Source: Vibrio jasicida CAIM 1864 = LMG 25398
GTDB taxonomy: Bacteria > Pseudomonadota > Gammaproteobacteria > Enterobacterales > Vibrionaceae
Direction: 5' to 3'
NCBI RefSeq assembly: GCF_000400365.1
Contig: NZ_BAOG01000016.1
Location: 1 to 59,466 of the forward strand
DNA length: 59,466 bases
Positions 1-8,395 of this stretch are shown piece after piece. The translations under genes and the position numbers were made by a program. The notes under the pieces were generated by a model, which was given only the letters and a program-made list of their open reading frames with translations, was not told where the DNA came from and did not search any database. Every line of letters begins with the position of its first letter. Within the stretch, counting starts at the first letter, position 1.

Positions 1-86
1 CCCTGGTGGTGGAATTGGTAGACACAAGGGATTTAAAATCCCTCGACGTTCGCGTTGTGCCGGTTCAAGTCCGGCCCGGGGCACCA
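1..86 (+). tRNA. tRNA-Leu (anticodon UAA), first base cut off by window edge
   Basis: A tRNA with a long variable arm. The anticodon loop reads TTTAAAA (anticodon TAA), the T-loop is GGTTCAAGTCC, and an encoded CCA ends at 86. The acceptor 3' strand CCGGGGC pairs with (G)CCCTGG, so only the 5'-most G lies outside the window. It is the first of two tandem tRNAs, 11 bases before tRNA-Gly, and is probably co-transcribed with it. Confidence 0.95.
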
Positions 87-97
87 TCTCAAAATCT

Positions 98-173
98 GCG
101 ACACTAGCTCAGTTGGTAGAGCGCAACCTTGCCAAGGTTGAGGTCACGAGTTCGAACCTCGTGTGTCGCTCCA
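98..173 (+). tRNA. tRNA-Gly (anticodon GCC)
   Basis: A complete 76-base cloverleaf. The acceptor is GCGACAC paired with GTGTCGC, the D-loop contains AGCTCAGTTGGTAGAGC, the anticodon loop is TTGCCAA (GCC), the T-arm is TTCGAACC, and CCA is encoded. It is followed directly by a strong terminator, so it is the last gene of the tRNA operon. Confidence 0.97.
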
Positions 174-180
174 GATTCGA

Positions 181-207
181 AAGCCCAGCATTTATGCTGG
201 GCTTTTT
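181..207 (+). terminator. Rho-independent terminator of the tRNA operon
   Basis: A 9-bp stem (AGCCCAGCA / TGCTGGGCT) with a TTTA loop runs into a T tract, 8 bases after the tRNA-Gly CCA. Confidence 0.9.
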
Positions 208-926
208 CGTATCTGTCATTCCGCATGGCTGTTTTCATCAAGGCTTCATTTTTAGTGGTGGGCTTTGAATATGCCTCTCACGCTTTTTCTTTCCAGATCT
301 TCTGAGCCGTTTCTTCCGTTCCTCGAATCGCTGTTATCGATAGTCTGTTTCCTCTAAAGCACGAACCTTTGCGGTGCAAAACTGCAGCGATACGGTTTGA
401 TATGATTAAAAATGAATGGAGTAAACGTTTGCTGTTGTTTGTGATCTCAATCAATATGCAACCTGTGAAAACATATTGCCAGAAGATTTTATTTTGTGAT
501 AAATTCGCGCGCAATCTCGGAGCGTAACTTTTACGACATTTGATTCTCTGGGGGATACGCGTAGTGACCATTCAAGCTGATTGTGACACTACGTAGGGTA
601 GGTATCGGCAAAGCCATTTGTCGATAGACGGGATACTAATGCTGTAAACGCAGCATGTTTATGGGAAACCCAACATTGAAACCTTTTAACAACCACACAC
701 TAATCAGCTTCATACTGCCGAAATGTCCTGTTTTACAAAACGGATGCATTACGGAACCTTGATTACTTCCCAATATTTATAAAAGTCGCGCTTGTCGTGA
801 CGGGTTATCTGTATTTGTCATTTAAGTAATGACGAATGCGGAGGTGTATCTGTATCTCCTGTTATTTAATACTAACGATAATAAATACAGGAAAGAGAAT
901 CATTATAATTCAAGGGATTATGTAGT
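208..926. other. Long intergenic leader before the norspermidine operon
   Basis: About 720 bases without a convincing gene. A 97-codon frame on the minus strand (278-571) has no recognisable domain or ribosome site and was rejected. Visible structure: an inverted repeat CGTAGTG/CACTACG at 560-566 and 587-593, a palindrome GTCATT-N5-AATGAC around 818-835, and a Fur-like box at 894-908. I see no known riboswitch fold. The length would allow a structured 5' leader or a small RNA, but nothing decides this. Confidence 0.5.
894..908. promoter_or_regulatory. Candidate Fur box upstream of the dat-ddc fusion
   Basis: The site reads AGAGAAT-C-ATTATAA and resembles the 7-1-7 Fur pattern TGATAAT-N-ATTATCA. 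It sits 19 bases before the ATG at 927. Norspermidine is a building block of some Vibrio siderophores, which makes iron control plausible, but this is inference from one motif. Confidence 0.45.
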
Positions 927-3818
927 ATGAGCACTGCCTTTGAAGTCGATAATACTATCGCAAACTTTTTTTCTTCCCAGGTTCCTGTAGTTGAAGGAAC
1001 GTATGATTTAACGCCAGATCAAATTCTTATTGAGCAGGCGGAGCATGAATCTGAGGTTCGATCTTATCCACGTCGTCTGCCAATCGCGATAAAACAAGCC
1101 TATGGTTGTTTGGTTGAAGACACTCGTGGTCAAATCTTCTTAGACTGTCTTGCGGGGGCGGGCACTTTGGCTCTGGGTTATAACCACCCAGAAATCAACC
1201 AAGCGCTAAAAGAACAATTGGATTCTGGTTTGCCGTACCAGACTCTGGATATCGCAACATCTGCGAAAACGCATTTCATTAAGTCTGTTAAAGGCTTCCT
1301 ACCTCAAGAGTTGAGCGACAACTGTGTGATTCAGTTTTGTGGCCCTTCTGGTGCAGATGCTGTTGAAGCCGCGATCAAACTGGCGAAGCAAACCACAGGT
1401 CGTAATACCATGTTTGCTTTTCGCGGTGCCTACCACGGCATGACGAACGGCACTATGGGCATGATGGGTAACTTGGGCACTAAGGCTCGTCGTACCGGTT
1501 TGATGTCAGACGTACACTTTATGCCCTTCCCATACAGCTTACGTTGTCCGTTTGGTCTAGGCGGTGACGAGGGTGCGAAAGCGAGTATTCGTTACATCGA
1601 GCGTCTACTGAACGACGACGAAGCAGGCATCATGAAACCTGCTGCAATCATTGCAGAACCGGTACAAGGTGAAGGCGGTGTTATTCCTGCTCCTGCGTTC
1701 TGGCTACGTGAACTACGCCGTATTTGTGATGATCATGGTATCTTGTTGATCTTCGATGAAATTCAATGTGGTGTTGGCAAGTCGGGCTACAACTTCGCGT
1801 TTGAAGAAGCGGGGATTGTTCCTGATATTTTATGTTTGTCTAAAGCGATCGGTGGTGGCTTGCCAATGTCACTATTGGTGATCAACAAACAACACGATAC
1901 ATGGAAGCCAGGTGAGCACACTGGTACTTTCCGTGGCAACCAGTTAGCAATGGTGTCAGGTGCGAAAGCACTAGAAATCATCCAGCGCGACAACCTTGTA
2001 GAGCATGCAAACGTTGCAGGCCAGTACCTACGCTTTGGTCTTGAGAGCATTCAAAAACGCGTAAACTGTATTGCAGATGTACGCGGCAAAGGTTTGATGC
2101 TTGGCGTTGAGATTAAACATCCAAGTGGCGAGCTAAACAAGTTTGGTGAGCCTTTGTCGGATGGCCAACTTACTCTAGATATTCAACGCGCGGCACTTGA
2201 ACGTGGCTTGATGGTAGAAAAGGGCGGCCGTGACGGCTCTGTGATTCGTTTCCTTCCACCACTTATCATCTCTTTCGAGCAAATCGACTTTGCCCTCCGA
2301 GTATTGGAAGACGCCATTATCGCGGCGGGTGGTAGCCACGTTGAAACAGACCCACAAGAAGAGTGGAAGAAGCACTTCATTCAAACCGGTGAGCTTGGTG
2401 GTACTGAGTTTGCGTCTGTGATGAATCACATGACTGCAGCAATGAAGTCAGTGTTTGAGCAGGTGAATTCACCATACTCGGGAATGGAACCAAAATTGCT
2501 GGAAGCGGCGATTAACGCGGTCGACCTAGACAACAAAAACGCATCGCTAAAATCAGTGATTGATGAATCAGCAGAGCTTGTTGCGAAGAATGCGATTTTC
2601 ACTCAGCACCCTGATTGTATTGCTCACTTGCATACGCCTCCTCTCATGCCTGCGGTAGCGGCAGAAGCCATGATTGCAGCGTTGAACCAATCAATGGATT
2701 CATGGGATCAAGCATCGTCTGCGACTTACGTTGAGCAGAAGGTCATTAACTGGCTTTGTGACAAGTACGAGCTTGGTGAGAAGGCGGATGGCATTTTCAC
2801 TAGCGGTGGCACACAAAGCAACCAAATGGGCCTAATGCTGGCGCGTGACTGGATTGCTGACAAGCTTAGTAACCACTCAATCCAAAAGCTCGGTCTTCCT
2901 GATTACGCAGACAAACTGCGCATTGTGTGTTCTAAGAAATCACACTTCACGGTTCAAAAGTCAGCATCTTGGATGGGACTGGGTGAGAAAGCCGTGATGA
3001 CCGTCGATGCGAACGCTGACGGCACAATGGACAGTACTCAGTTAGATCAAGTTCTAACGCAGGCAAAAGCAGAAGGTTTGATTCCATTCGCTATTGTTGG
3101 CACCGCGGGTACGACCGATCACGGTGCAATTGACGACCTAGATTTCATTGCTGATATGGCAGCGAAACACGAAATGTGGATGCACGTGGATGGCGCTTAC
3201 GGTGGTGCATTGATTCTTAGCAGCCACAAATCACGCCTGAAAGGTGTAGAGCGTGCACACTCGATCAGTGTCGACTTCCACAAACTGTTCTACCAAACAA
3301 TCAGCTGTGGCGCGTTGCTGGTGAACGACAAGTCGAACTTTAAGTTCTTGCTTCATCATGCTGACTACCTAAACCGTGAACATGATGAGCTACCAAACTT
3401 GGTCGACAAATCTATCGCAACCACGAAGCGTTTTGATGCATTGAAAGTCTTTATGACGATGCAAAACGTCGGTCCTAAGACGCTTGGCGATATGTACGAC
3501 CACTTATTGGTACAAACGCAGCAAGTCGCCGACATGGTTCGCGATCACGAGCAGTTCGAACTTCTCGCTGAACCAGCACTTTCTACAGTTCTATTCCGTG
3601 CAACAAACGTTCCCGTAACAAACGCGTGTGCTGATCTAGATGAACTGAACAAAGCATTGCGCCTTGAAGCGCTGACTCGCGGTATTGCAGTTCTTGGTGA
3701 AACCATCGTTGATGGTAAGACCGCTCTTAAATTTACGATTTTGAATCCTTGTTTGACGACAGCGGACTTTGAATCTTTGCTCTTTAAAATCAACACGCTA
3801 GCAGTTGAGCTAGTTTAA
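927..3818 (+). CDS. Fused diaminobutyrate aminotransferase / L-2,4-diaminobutyrate decarboxylase
   Basis: A bifunctional PLP enzyme of 963 residues that would make 1,3-diaminopropane for norspermidine synthesis. The N-terminal half (about 1-460) is a class III aminotransferase making L-2,4-diaminobutyrate from aspartate semialdehyde. It has GPSGADAVEAA, FRGAYHGMT, IFDEIQCGVGKSG and the PLP lysine K306 in LSKAIGGG. The C-terminal half (about 490-963) is a group II PLP decarboxylase with FTSGGTQSN, HVDGAYGG and its own PLP lysine K786 in VDFHK. Most bacteria encode these as two adjacent genes; the single-chain form is known from Vibrio cholerae (VC1625). The gene lies 18 bases before carboxynorspermidine dehydrogenase, as in the known Vibrio locus. 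No frameshift is seen at the junction, so the fusion is real rather than a read error. Confidence 0.95.
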   Translation: MSTAFEVDNTIANFFSSQVPVVEGTYDLTPDQILIEQAEHESEVRSYPRRLPIAIKQAYGCLVEDTRGQIFLDCLAGAGTLALGYNHPEINQALKEQLDSGLPYQTLDIATSAKTHFIKSVKGFLPQELSDNCVIQFCGPSGADAVEAAIKLAKQTTGRNTMFAFRGAYHGMTNGTMGMMGNLGTKARRTGLMSDVHFMPFPYSLRCPFGLGGDEGAKASIRYIERLLNDDEAGIMKPAAIIAEPVQGEGGVIPAPAFWLRELRRICDDHGILLIFDEIQCGVGKSGYNFAFEEAGIVPDILCLSKAIGGGLPMSLLVINKQHDTWKPGEHTGTFRGNQLAMVSGAKALEIIQRDNLVEHANVAGQYLRFGLESIQKRVNCIADVRGKGLMLGVEIKHPSGELNKFGEPLSDGQLTLDIQRAALERGLMVEKGGRDGSVIRFLPPLIISFEQIDFALRVLEDAIIAAGGSHVETDPQEEWKKHFIQTGELGGTEFASVMNHMTAAMKSVFEQVNSPYSGMEPKLLEAAINAVDLDNKNASLKSVIDESAELVAKNAIFTQHPDCIAHLHTPPLMPAVAAEAMIAALNQSMDSWDQASSATYVEQKVINWLCDKYELGEKADGIFTSGGTQSNQMGLMLARDWIADKLSNHSIQKLGLPDYADKLRIVCSKKSHFTVQKSASWMGLGEKAVMTVDANADGTMDSTQLDQVLTQAKAEGLIPFAIVGTAGTTDHGAIDDLDFIADMAAKHEMWMHVDGAYGGALILSSHKSRLKGVERAHSISVDFHKLFYQTISCGALLVNDKSNFKFLLHHADYLNREHDELPNLVDKSIATTKRFDALKVFMTMQNVGPKTLGDMYDHLLVQTQQVADMVRDHEQFELLAEPALSTVLFRATNVPVTNACADLDELNKALRLEALTRGIAVLGETIVDGKTALKFTILNPCLTTADFESLLFKINTLAVELV

Positions 3819-3836
3819 TAAAGGTAACGGAAAACT

Positions 3837-5090
3837 ATGGCAGTTCTACAGATTGGTGCAGGCGGCGTTGGCTGGGTTGTTGCACATAAAGCAGCACAAA
3901 ACAACGACGTTCTGGGTGATATCACAATCGCATCACGTACTATCGGTAAGTGTGAGAAGATCATCGAATCGATTCAGAAGAAAAACAACCTGAAAGATTC
4001 AGCTAAGAAACTAGACGCGCGTGCAGTGAATGCTGACGACGTAGATTCTCTGGTTGCTCTTATTGAAGAAGTAAAGCCGGATCTAGTGATCAACGCGGGT
4101 CCTCCGTGGGTAAACATGCCAATCATGGAAGCGTGTTACCGAGCAAAAGTTTCATACTTAGATACATCAGTAGCGGTTGACCTATGTTCTGAAGGTCAGC
4201 AAGTACCTGAAGCTTACGATTGGCAGTGGGGCTACCGTGAGAAGTTCGAAGAAGCGGGTATCACAGGTATCCTAGGTGCGGGTTTCGATCCAGGCGTAGT
4301 ATCAGTATTTGCGGCGTACGCAGTGAAGCATCTGTTTGATGAAATTGACACGATCGACGTAATGGACGTGAACGCAGGCGACCACGGTAAGAAGTTTGCG
4401 ACGAACTTTGACCCAGAAACGAACATGCTTGAGATCCAAGGCGATTCGTTTTACTGGGAAAACGGCGAGTGGAAACAAGTACCTTGTCACTCTCGTATGC
4501 TAGAGTTCGATTTCCCGAACTGTGGTTCACACAAAGTGTACTCAATGGCGCACGATGAAGTTCGCTCAATGAAAGAGTTCATCCCTGCTAAACGCATTGA
4601 ATTCTGGATGGGTTTCGGTGACCGTTACCTAAACTACTTCAATGTAATGCGTGATATCGGCCTATTGAGCCCAGATCCGCTAACGCTACACGATGGTACA
4701 GTCGTACAACCTTTACACGTATTAAAAGCGATGTTGCCAGATCCAACGTCTCTAGCTCCGGGCTACACTGGCCTAACGTGTATCGGTACTTGGGTTCAAG
4801 GTAAGAAAGACGGCAAAGAGCGTAGCGTGTTTATCTACAACAATGCAGACCACGAAGTGGCTTACGAAGATGTAGAACACCAAGCGATCTCTTACACAAC
4901 AGGTGTGCCAGCAATTACAGCTGCGTTGCAATTCTTCCGCGGCGAATGGGCAGACAAAGGTGTGTTCAACATGGAACAGCTGAATCCAGACCCGTTCCTA
5001 GAAACGATGCCAACTATCGGCCTTGATTGGCATGTTCAGGAATTAGAAGCAGGCCAAGGTTTGCCGCTGATTCACGAACTGAACAAATAA
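3837..5090 (+). CDS. Carboxynorspermidine dehydrogenase (synthase)
   Basis: A saccharopine-dehydrogenase-fold enzyme of 417 residues. It condenses 1,3-diaminopropane (or putrescine) with aspartate semialdehyde and reduces the Schiff base to carboxynorspermidine (or carboxyspermidine) using NAD(P)H. The N-terminal nucleotide-binding loop is visible as IGAGGVGWVVAHKAA, and the family segment INAGPPWVNMPIMEACYRA follows. It starts 18 bases after the dat-ddc stop with a GGTAACGGAAA ribosome site, so the two are translated from one message. A hairpin at 5121-5152 and the repeat element at 5168-5306 separate it from nspC. The pathway position is established for this gene order in Vibrio; the substrate choice here is inferred. 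Confidence 0.93.
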   Translation: MAVLQIGAGGVGWVVAHKAAQNNDVLGDITIASRTIGKCEKIIESIQKKNNLKDSAKKLDARAVNADDVDSLVALIEEVKPDLVINAGPPWVNMPIMEACYRAKVSYLDTSVAVDLCSEGQQVPEAYDWQWGYREKFEEAGITGILGAGFDPGVVSVFAAYAVKHLFDEIDTIDVMDVNAGDHGKKFATNFDPETNMLEIQGDSFYWENGEWKQVPCHSRMLEFDFPNCGSHKVYSMAHDEVRSMKEFIPAKRIEFWMGFGDRYLNYFNVMRDIGLLSPDPLTLHDGTVVQPLHVLKAMLPDPTSLAPGYTGLTCIGTWVQGKKDGKERSVFIYNNADHEVAYEDVEHQAISYTTGVPAITAALQFFRGEWADKGVFNMEQLNPDPFLETMPTIGLDWHVQELEAGQGLPLIHELNK

Positions 5091-5120
5091 GTTTAACGCC
5101 AAACTTATTTAGATAACTCG

Positions 5121-5152
5121 AGCAGTCATGGCATGAAGCCGTGGCTGCTTTT
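5121..5152 (+). terminator. Weak terminator or attenuator after carboxynorspermidine dehydrogenase
   Basis: AGCAGTCATGGC pairs imperfectly with GCCGTGGCTGCT around an ATGAA loop, followed by TTTTGT. The mismatched stem and short T run suggest partial termination inside the norspermidine locus. Confidence 0.5.
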
Positions 5153-5167
5153 GTCGTATTTAAGGTT

Positions 5168-5306
5168 AACCCCTCCCAGCCTCCCCTTGAAAAGGGGAGG
5201 AGCAAAGACAGGCCGATAGTTGCTTCAATCTCTCCACTTTTTTGGCAAGAGTAGAGGTGGCTTGGTTTAATCCTCCCCCTCTCTAAGGGGGAGTTAGAGG
5301 GGGTAA
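5168..5306. repeat. REP/BIME-like double-hairpin element between two norspermidine genes
   Basis: Two C/G-rich hairpins face each other. The left one is CCTCCCCTT-GAA-AAGGGGAGG (5180-5200). The right one is CTCCCCCT-CTCTA-AGGGGGAG (5273-5293). The outer arms are also inverted (ACCCCTCC near 5169 against GAGGGGGT near 5297), so the whole element is a long imperfect palindrome around a unique core of about 70 bases. The layout matches paired REP units (BIME) or a non-autonomous mobile element. A related lone hairpin lies between nrdA and nrdB (11142-11159). No transposase is in the window. Confidence 0.6.
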
Positions 5307-5326
5307 TCGTTGATAAATGGTTAGTT

Positions 5327-6460
5327 ATGAGCAAAGAACAACTGAAAACCCCGTACTTCATGATCAATGAAGACAAGTTGGTTGAGAACTTAGAGAAAGC
5401 AAAACAGCTGAAAGATATCTCTGGTGTGAAACTGGTGTTGGCGCTGAAGTGCTTCTCAACATGGGGTGTGTTCGACATCATCAAGCCTTACTTAGACGGG
5501 ACAACCAGCTCTGGCCCGTTTGAAGTAAAGCTTGGCTATGAAACTTTCGGCGGAGAGACACACGCATACAGCGTGGGTTACAGCGAAGATGATGTCCGTG
5601 AAGTAGCCGATATTTGTGACAAGATGATCTTCAACTCTCAGTCACAGTTGGCGGCATACCGTCATATTGTTGAAGGCAAAGCGTCGATTGGTTTGCGATT
5701 AAACCCCGGTGTGAGCTACGCAGGTCAAGACTTAGCGAACCCTGCTCGTCAGTTCTCTCGTCTTGGCGTACAAGCAGACCATATCAAGCCGGAAATCTTC
5801 GATGGTATTGATGGCGTGATGTTCCACATGAACTGTGAGAACAAAGACGTCGATGCGTTTATTAGCTTGTTGGATGCCATCTCTGAACAGTTTGGTGAGC
5901 ATTTAGATAAGCTTGATTGGGTAAGCATGGGCGGCGGCGTGTTCTTCACATGGCCGGGCTATGACATTGAGAAGCTAGGCTTAGCACTAAAAGCTTTCTC
6001 CGAGAAGCACGGTGTACAAATGTATTTAGAGCCGGGCGAAGCCATCATTACCAAGACCACGGACCTTGTGGTTACCGTAGTGGACGTCGTAGAAAACGTG
6101 AAGAAGACGGCGATTGTGGATTCTGCAACGGAAGCGCACCGCTTAGACACGCTTATTTACAATGAATCCGCGTCAATTCTGGAAGCCTCTGAAAACGGCG
6201 AGCATGAATACGTGATTGGTTCTTGCTCTTGCTTAGCGGGTGACCAGTTCTGCGTGGCGAACTTTGAGCAACCGCTTGAGATCGGCCAACGTCTACATAT
6301 TCTAGATAGCGCGGGCTACACCATGGTGAAGCTGAACTGGTTTAACGGTTTACGTATGCCATCTGTGTACTGCGAGCGTTCAAACGGCGAGATTCAAAAG
6401 TTGAATGAATTTGATTACTCAGATTTCAAACGCTCTCTGTCTCAATGGACAGTGAAGTAA
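5327..6460 (+). CDS. nspC: Carboxynorspermidine decarboxylase
   Basis: A 377-residue fold III (alanine-racemase-like barrel) PLP decarboxylase. It removes CO2 from carboxynorspermidine to give norspermidine, the last step of the pathway; in Vibrio cholerae NspC activity promotes biofilm formation. The PLP lysine is K41 in VLALKCFS. The family motif [10 protein letters not shown] lies near residue 300 and the PLP-phosphate region is [14 protein letters not shown]. The start at 5327 ([13 protein letters not shown]) matches the family N-terminus, but the ribosome site is weak. The leader upstream is occupied by the double-hairpin element, so expression may be uncoupled from the two upstream genes. 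Confidence 0.95.
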   Translation: MSKEQLKTPYFMINEDKLVENLEKAKQLKDISGVKLVLALKCFSTWGVFDIIKPYLDGTTSSGPFEVKLGYETFGGETHAYSVGYSEDDVREVADICDKMIFNSQSQLAAYRHIVEGKASIGLRLNPGVSYAGQDLANPARQFSRLGVQADHIKPEIFDGIDGVMFHMNCENKDVDAFISLLDAISEQFGEHLDKLDWVSMGGGVFFTWPGYDIEKLGLALKAFSEKHGVQMYLEPGEAIITKTTDLVVTVVDVVENVKKTAIVDSATEAHRLDTLIYNESASILEASENGEHEYVIGSCSCLAGDQFCVANFEQPLEIGQRLHILDSAGYTMVKLNWFNGLRMPSVYCERSNGEIQKLNEFDYSDFKRSLSQWTVK

Positions 6461-6483
6461 TCCTATTTCATTTGGTTGAACGT

Positions 6484-6512
6484 AAAAAGAGCAGCATAAC
6501 GCTGCTCTTTTT
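6484..6512 (+). terminator. Terminator of the norspermidine locus
   Basis: AAAAAGAGCAGC-ATAAC-GCTGCTCTTTTTT: a perfect stem with A tract and T tract, usable from both sides. It serves nspC and the convergent ACT-domain gene. Confidence 0.9.
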
Positions 6513-6540
6513 TATTGGATGAAAGCGTTTGAATAGTGCG

Positions 6541-7053
6541 TTAACCTTCCACGATAACGCGTGTATCTTCACTTAATGCTTCAAGCTCATTCGCTACGTC
6601 ATCAATGCCCAACTCACTTGGTAACTTAATCGCCATTTTTGCGCTGAAGAGGCTCGAGCTAACGCCACCTCCGCCAGCAATAAACACACGTTGGCAGTCC
6701 ATATCGAGAATAGAGATGCCTTGCCCGTCGAGGACATGAGTGATTTCATTGACGATACCAGCTCGATCGTTCGCATCCAGACGTAATTGAAAAACCGTAT
6801 CTTCTGAGTGAGCATGCGGCTCTGAATCAACAAATTTTACGACCAATGTTTGGCACGCTGAAAACGCTTCTTTAACAATGTCTGCGTTTTCTTCAGGAAG
6901 TTCAACCTTGATAACACCGGCGACCTGATCTTCAATAAAGTTCACTTTACTGATTAACCATTTGCCGTCGTTTTCGTGTGTAACAGCTGCAAGCTGTTTA
7001 ATGGTCGCTGGTGATGCCTGACCGACAAAATTAACGATAAACACTGTGTTCAT
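6541..7053 (-). CDS. GcvR-like ACT-domain protein
   Basis: About 170 residues with the start set at the ATG at 7053, because a very strong ribosome site (GGGAGGGG) lies 5-6 bases before it; an upstream in-frame ATG at 7089 has none. Two ACT-like halves are visible: MNTVFIVNFVGQASPATIKQ at the N-terminus and LRLDANDRAGIVNEITHVLDGQGISILDM in the second half. The layout resembles the glycine cleavage repressor accessory protein GcvR, but no gcv genes are nearby. A role in sensing an amino acid is inferred only from the domain. It converges on nspC and shares its terminator. Confidence 0.7.
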   Translation of the reverse strand: MNTVFIVNFVGQASPATIKQLAAVTHENDGKWLISKVNFIEDQVAGVIKVELPEENADIVKEAFSACQTLVVKFVDSEPHAHSEDTVFQLRLDANDRAGIVNEITHVLDGQGISILDMDCQRVFIAGGGGVSSSLFSAKMAIKLPSELGIDDVANELEALSEDTRVIVEG

Positions 7054-7253
7054 AATGTCCCCTCCCGGAATAAGGTTTGGGTGCGGCACGGTAGACGTAT
7101 CGCTATAGTTATTTGGGCTTAAGGTTCAAGAACTTAAGTTAATAGAGTTTTTCCTTAAATTCAGTGTAGATGTTGGGGGAGGGTTAGGTTTGACAAAGGT
7201 CAATTTTTCACACTAATTCGTGATGTAAATAATGAAAACTATGCTTGGGGCAC

Positions 7254-7280
7254 AAAAAAAGCAGCTCGTGAGCTGCTTCT
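7254..7280 (-). terminator. Terminator of the DUF3943 gene
   Basis: AAGCAGCTC-GT-GAGCTGCTT, flanked on the minus-strand 3' side by a run of seven T (seen as A 7254-7260 on the plus strand), 14 bases after the stop codon. Confidence 0.85.
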
Positions 7281-7293
7281 TAAATGTTTGGTT

Positions 7294-8211
7294 TTAGAAG
7301 GTTACCTTCATTTCAAAACCGTAGAAGACGTTGTCGTAGCTTGCGCCTGCGTCCATCGCGAATTTCGCGGCATCTTGGTTGCCGAACCAAGGCGATGAGC
7401 TGAATTGGAATTCTGCGCTACCACCCCAAGCGTCGGATACCCAATAGTGGATATGACCAACCGGGTTTAGGAAGAACAGAGACACATCCCCCATTGTTTC
7501 TGAACCCATCACCTCGCCACCACCGGCAATAATGTCTTGCTCGGCTGTTAGCATCATCTCACCAACCACGGCACCAAAAAATGGAGTAATAAACAAGTCT
7601 TGCCATGATGGGATTTCTGCAAATGCTTCTACGCCGTATTCCCAGAAGAACGTCGACATGGTCGCAGAATATAAAAACGATTCAAACTCGTTGTAGCCTG
7701 CGTGACGTGCAGCCGTATAGTAAACACCGCCAAAGTATGGGTGCATAACGTAGTTTAGGAAGTGTTCATCACGATCCCAAACTGGACCGCTTGAAACGTT
7801 GTCTTTCCATTTACTACCAAGCTTACTCATGTCACGATCTTCATCGTCCCATTTCGTGATGCTTTCAGGTAGCAGTGTCATCAAACCGACGGTTGCGACA
7901 CTCAAGCCAAGAATGGTGTATGTCTGCCCCATTAAATAGTCCCAATCTTTATCTTTAGGGATGATGAGGTGTTTTGGTTGAAGACCAGCGTCAAGGTTTA
8001 AAGAGTCACCATTATCCAGACCCATAGCGAAACTACGATTTTGTGGCTCGAAGCTATACAGAGTGGTTGTTTCGCAGTAACCTGACAAGCAATCAGGCGT
8101 GTAAGAAAACTCAATATGATTAGTCATATCGTACTGGCTTGCGTTTGCTGAAGCAGATGCTGTCAGAACAAGACCACTTAGCGTTTTCTTGAACATGGAT
8201 GATTTTGACAC
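7294..8211 (-). CDS. DUF3943 family exported protein
   Basis: An exported protein of unknown function, about 305 residues. I place the start at a GTG at 8211: GGAGACCTCT precedes it with good ribosome-site spacing, whereas the longer frame to 8274 has no ribosome site. The N-terminus VSKSSMFKKTLSGLVLTASASANA is a typical signal peptide. The core holds the DUF3943 region HFLNYVMHPYFGGVYYTAARHAG and FFWEYGVEAFAEIPSWQDL, with hydrophobic stretches near 90-110 and 180-210. Its end, YGFEMKVTF, has the terminal aromatic residue common in outer-membrane proteins, so an envelope location is likely. It is divergent from the CinA-family gene. Function unknown. Confidence 0.75.
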   Translation of the reverse strand: MSKSSMFKKTLSGLVLTASASANASQYDMTNHIEFSYTPDCLSGYCETTTLYSFEPQNRSFAMGLDNGDSLNLDAGLQPKHLIIPKDKDWDYLMGQTYTILGLSVATVGLMTLLPESITKWDDEDRDMSKLGSKWKDNVSSGPVWDRDEHFLNYVMHPYFGGVYYTAARHAGYNEFESFLYSATMSTFFWEYGVEAFAEIPSWQDLFITPFFGAVVGEMMLTAEQDIIAGGGEVMGSETMGDVSLFFLNPVGHIHYWVSDAWGGSAEFQFSSSPWFGNQDAAKFAMDAGASYDNVFYGFEMKVTF

Positions 8212-8395
8212 AGAGGTCTCCGAGTTGTTGGTTTGATGATCGGGCTCACAATTATCCCTTAAAAGAACAGCCATTTAAATACTTGACCTACATTTAATCT
8301 CAACAATTTGACTAAGAGATTAGTCTAATAAAAAGAAAACGATATAGGCACAATGTCGAAAAAAAGTGAATTTTGCCTATTTCCAGGAGTCAGTT

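Noticed and set aside
278..571. 97-codon frame on the minus strand in the long leader before the norspermidine genes
   Set aside because: No ribosome site, no recognisable domain, and no terminator; composition looks like non-coding AT-rich DNA.
98..926. Integration site of a genomic island at tRNA-Gly
   Set aside because: No integrase and no repeat of the tRNA 3' end were found downstream.
5014..5484. 156-codon minus-strand frame across the end of the dehydrogenase gene and start of nspC
   Set aside because: It translates the hairpin element and overlaps two well-supported genes on the other strand.
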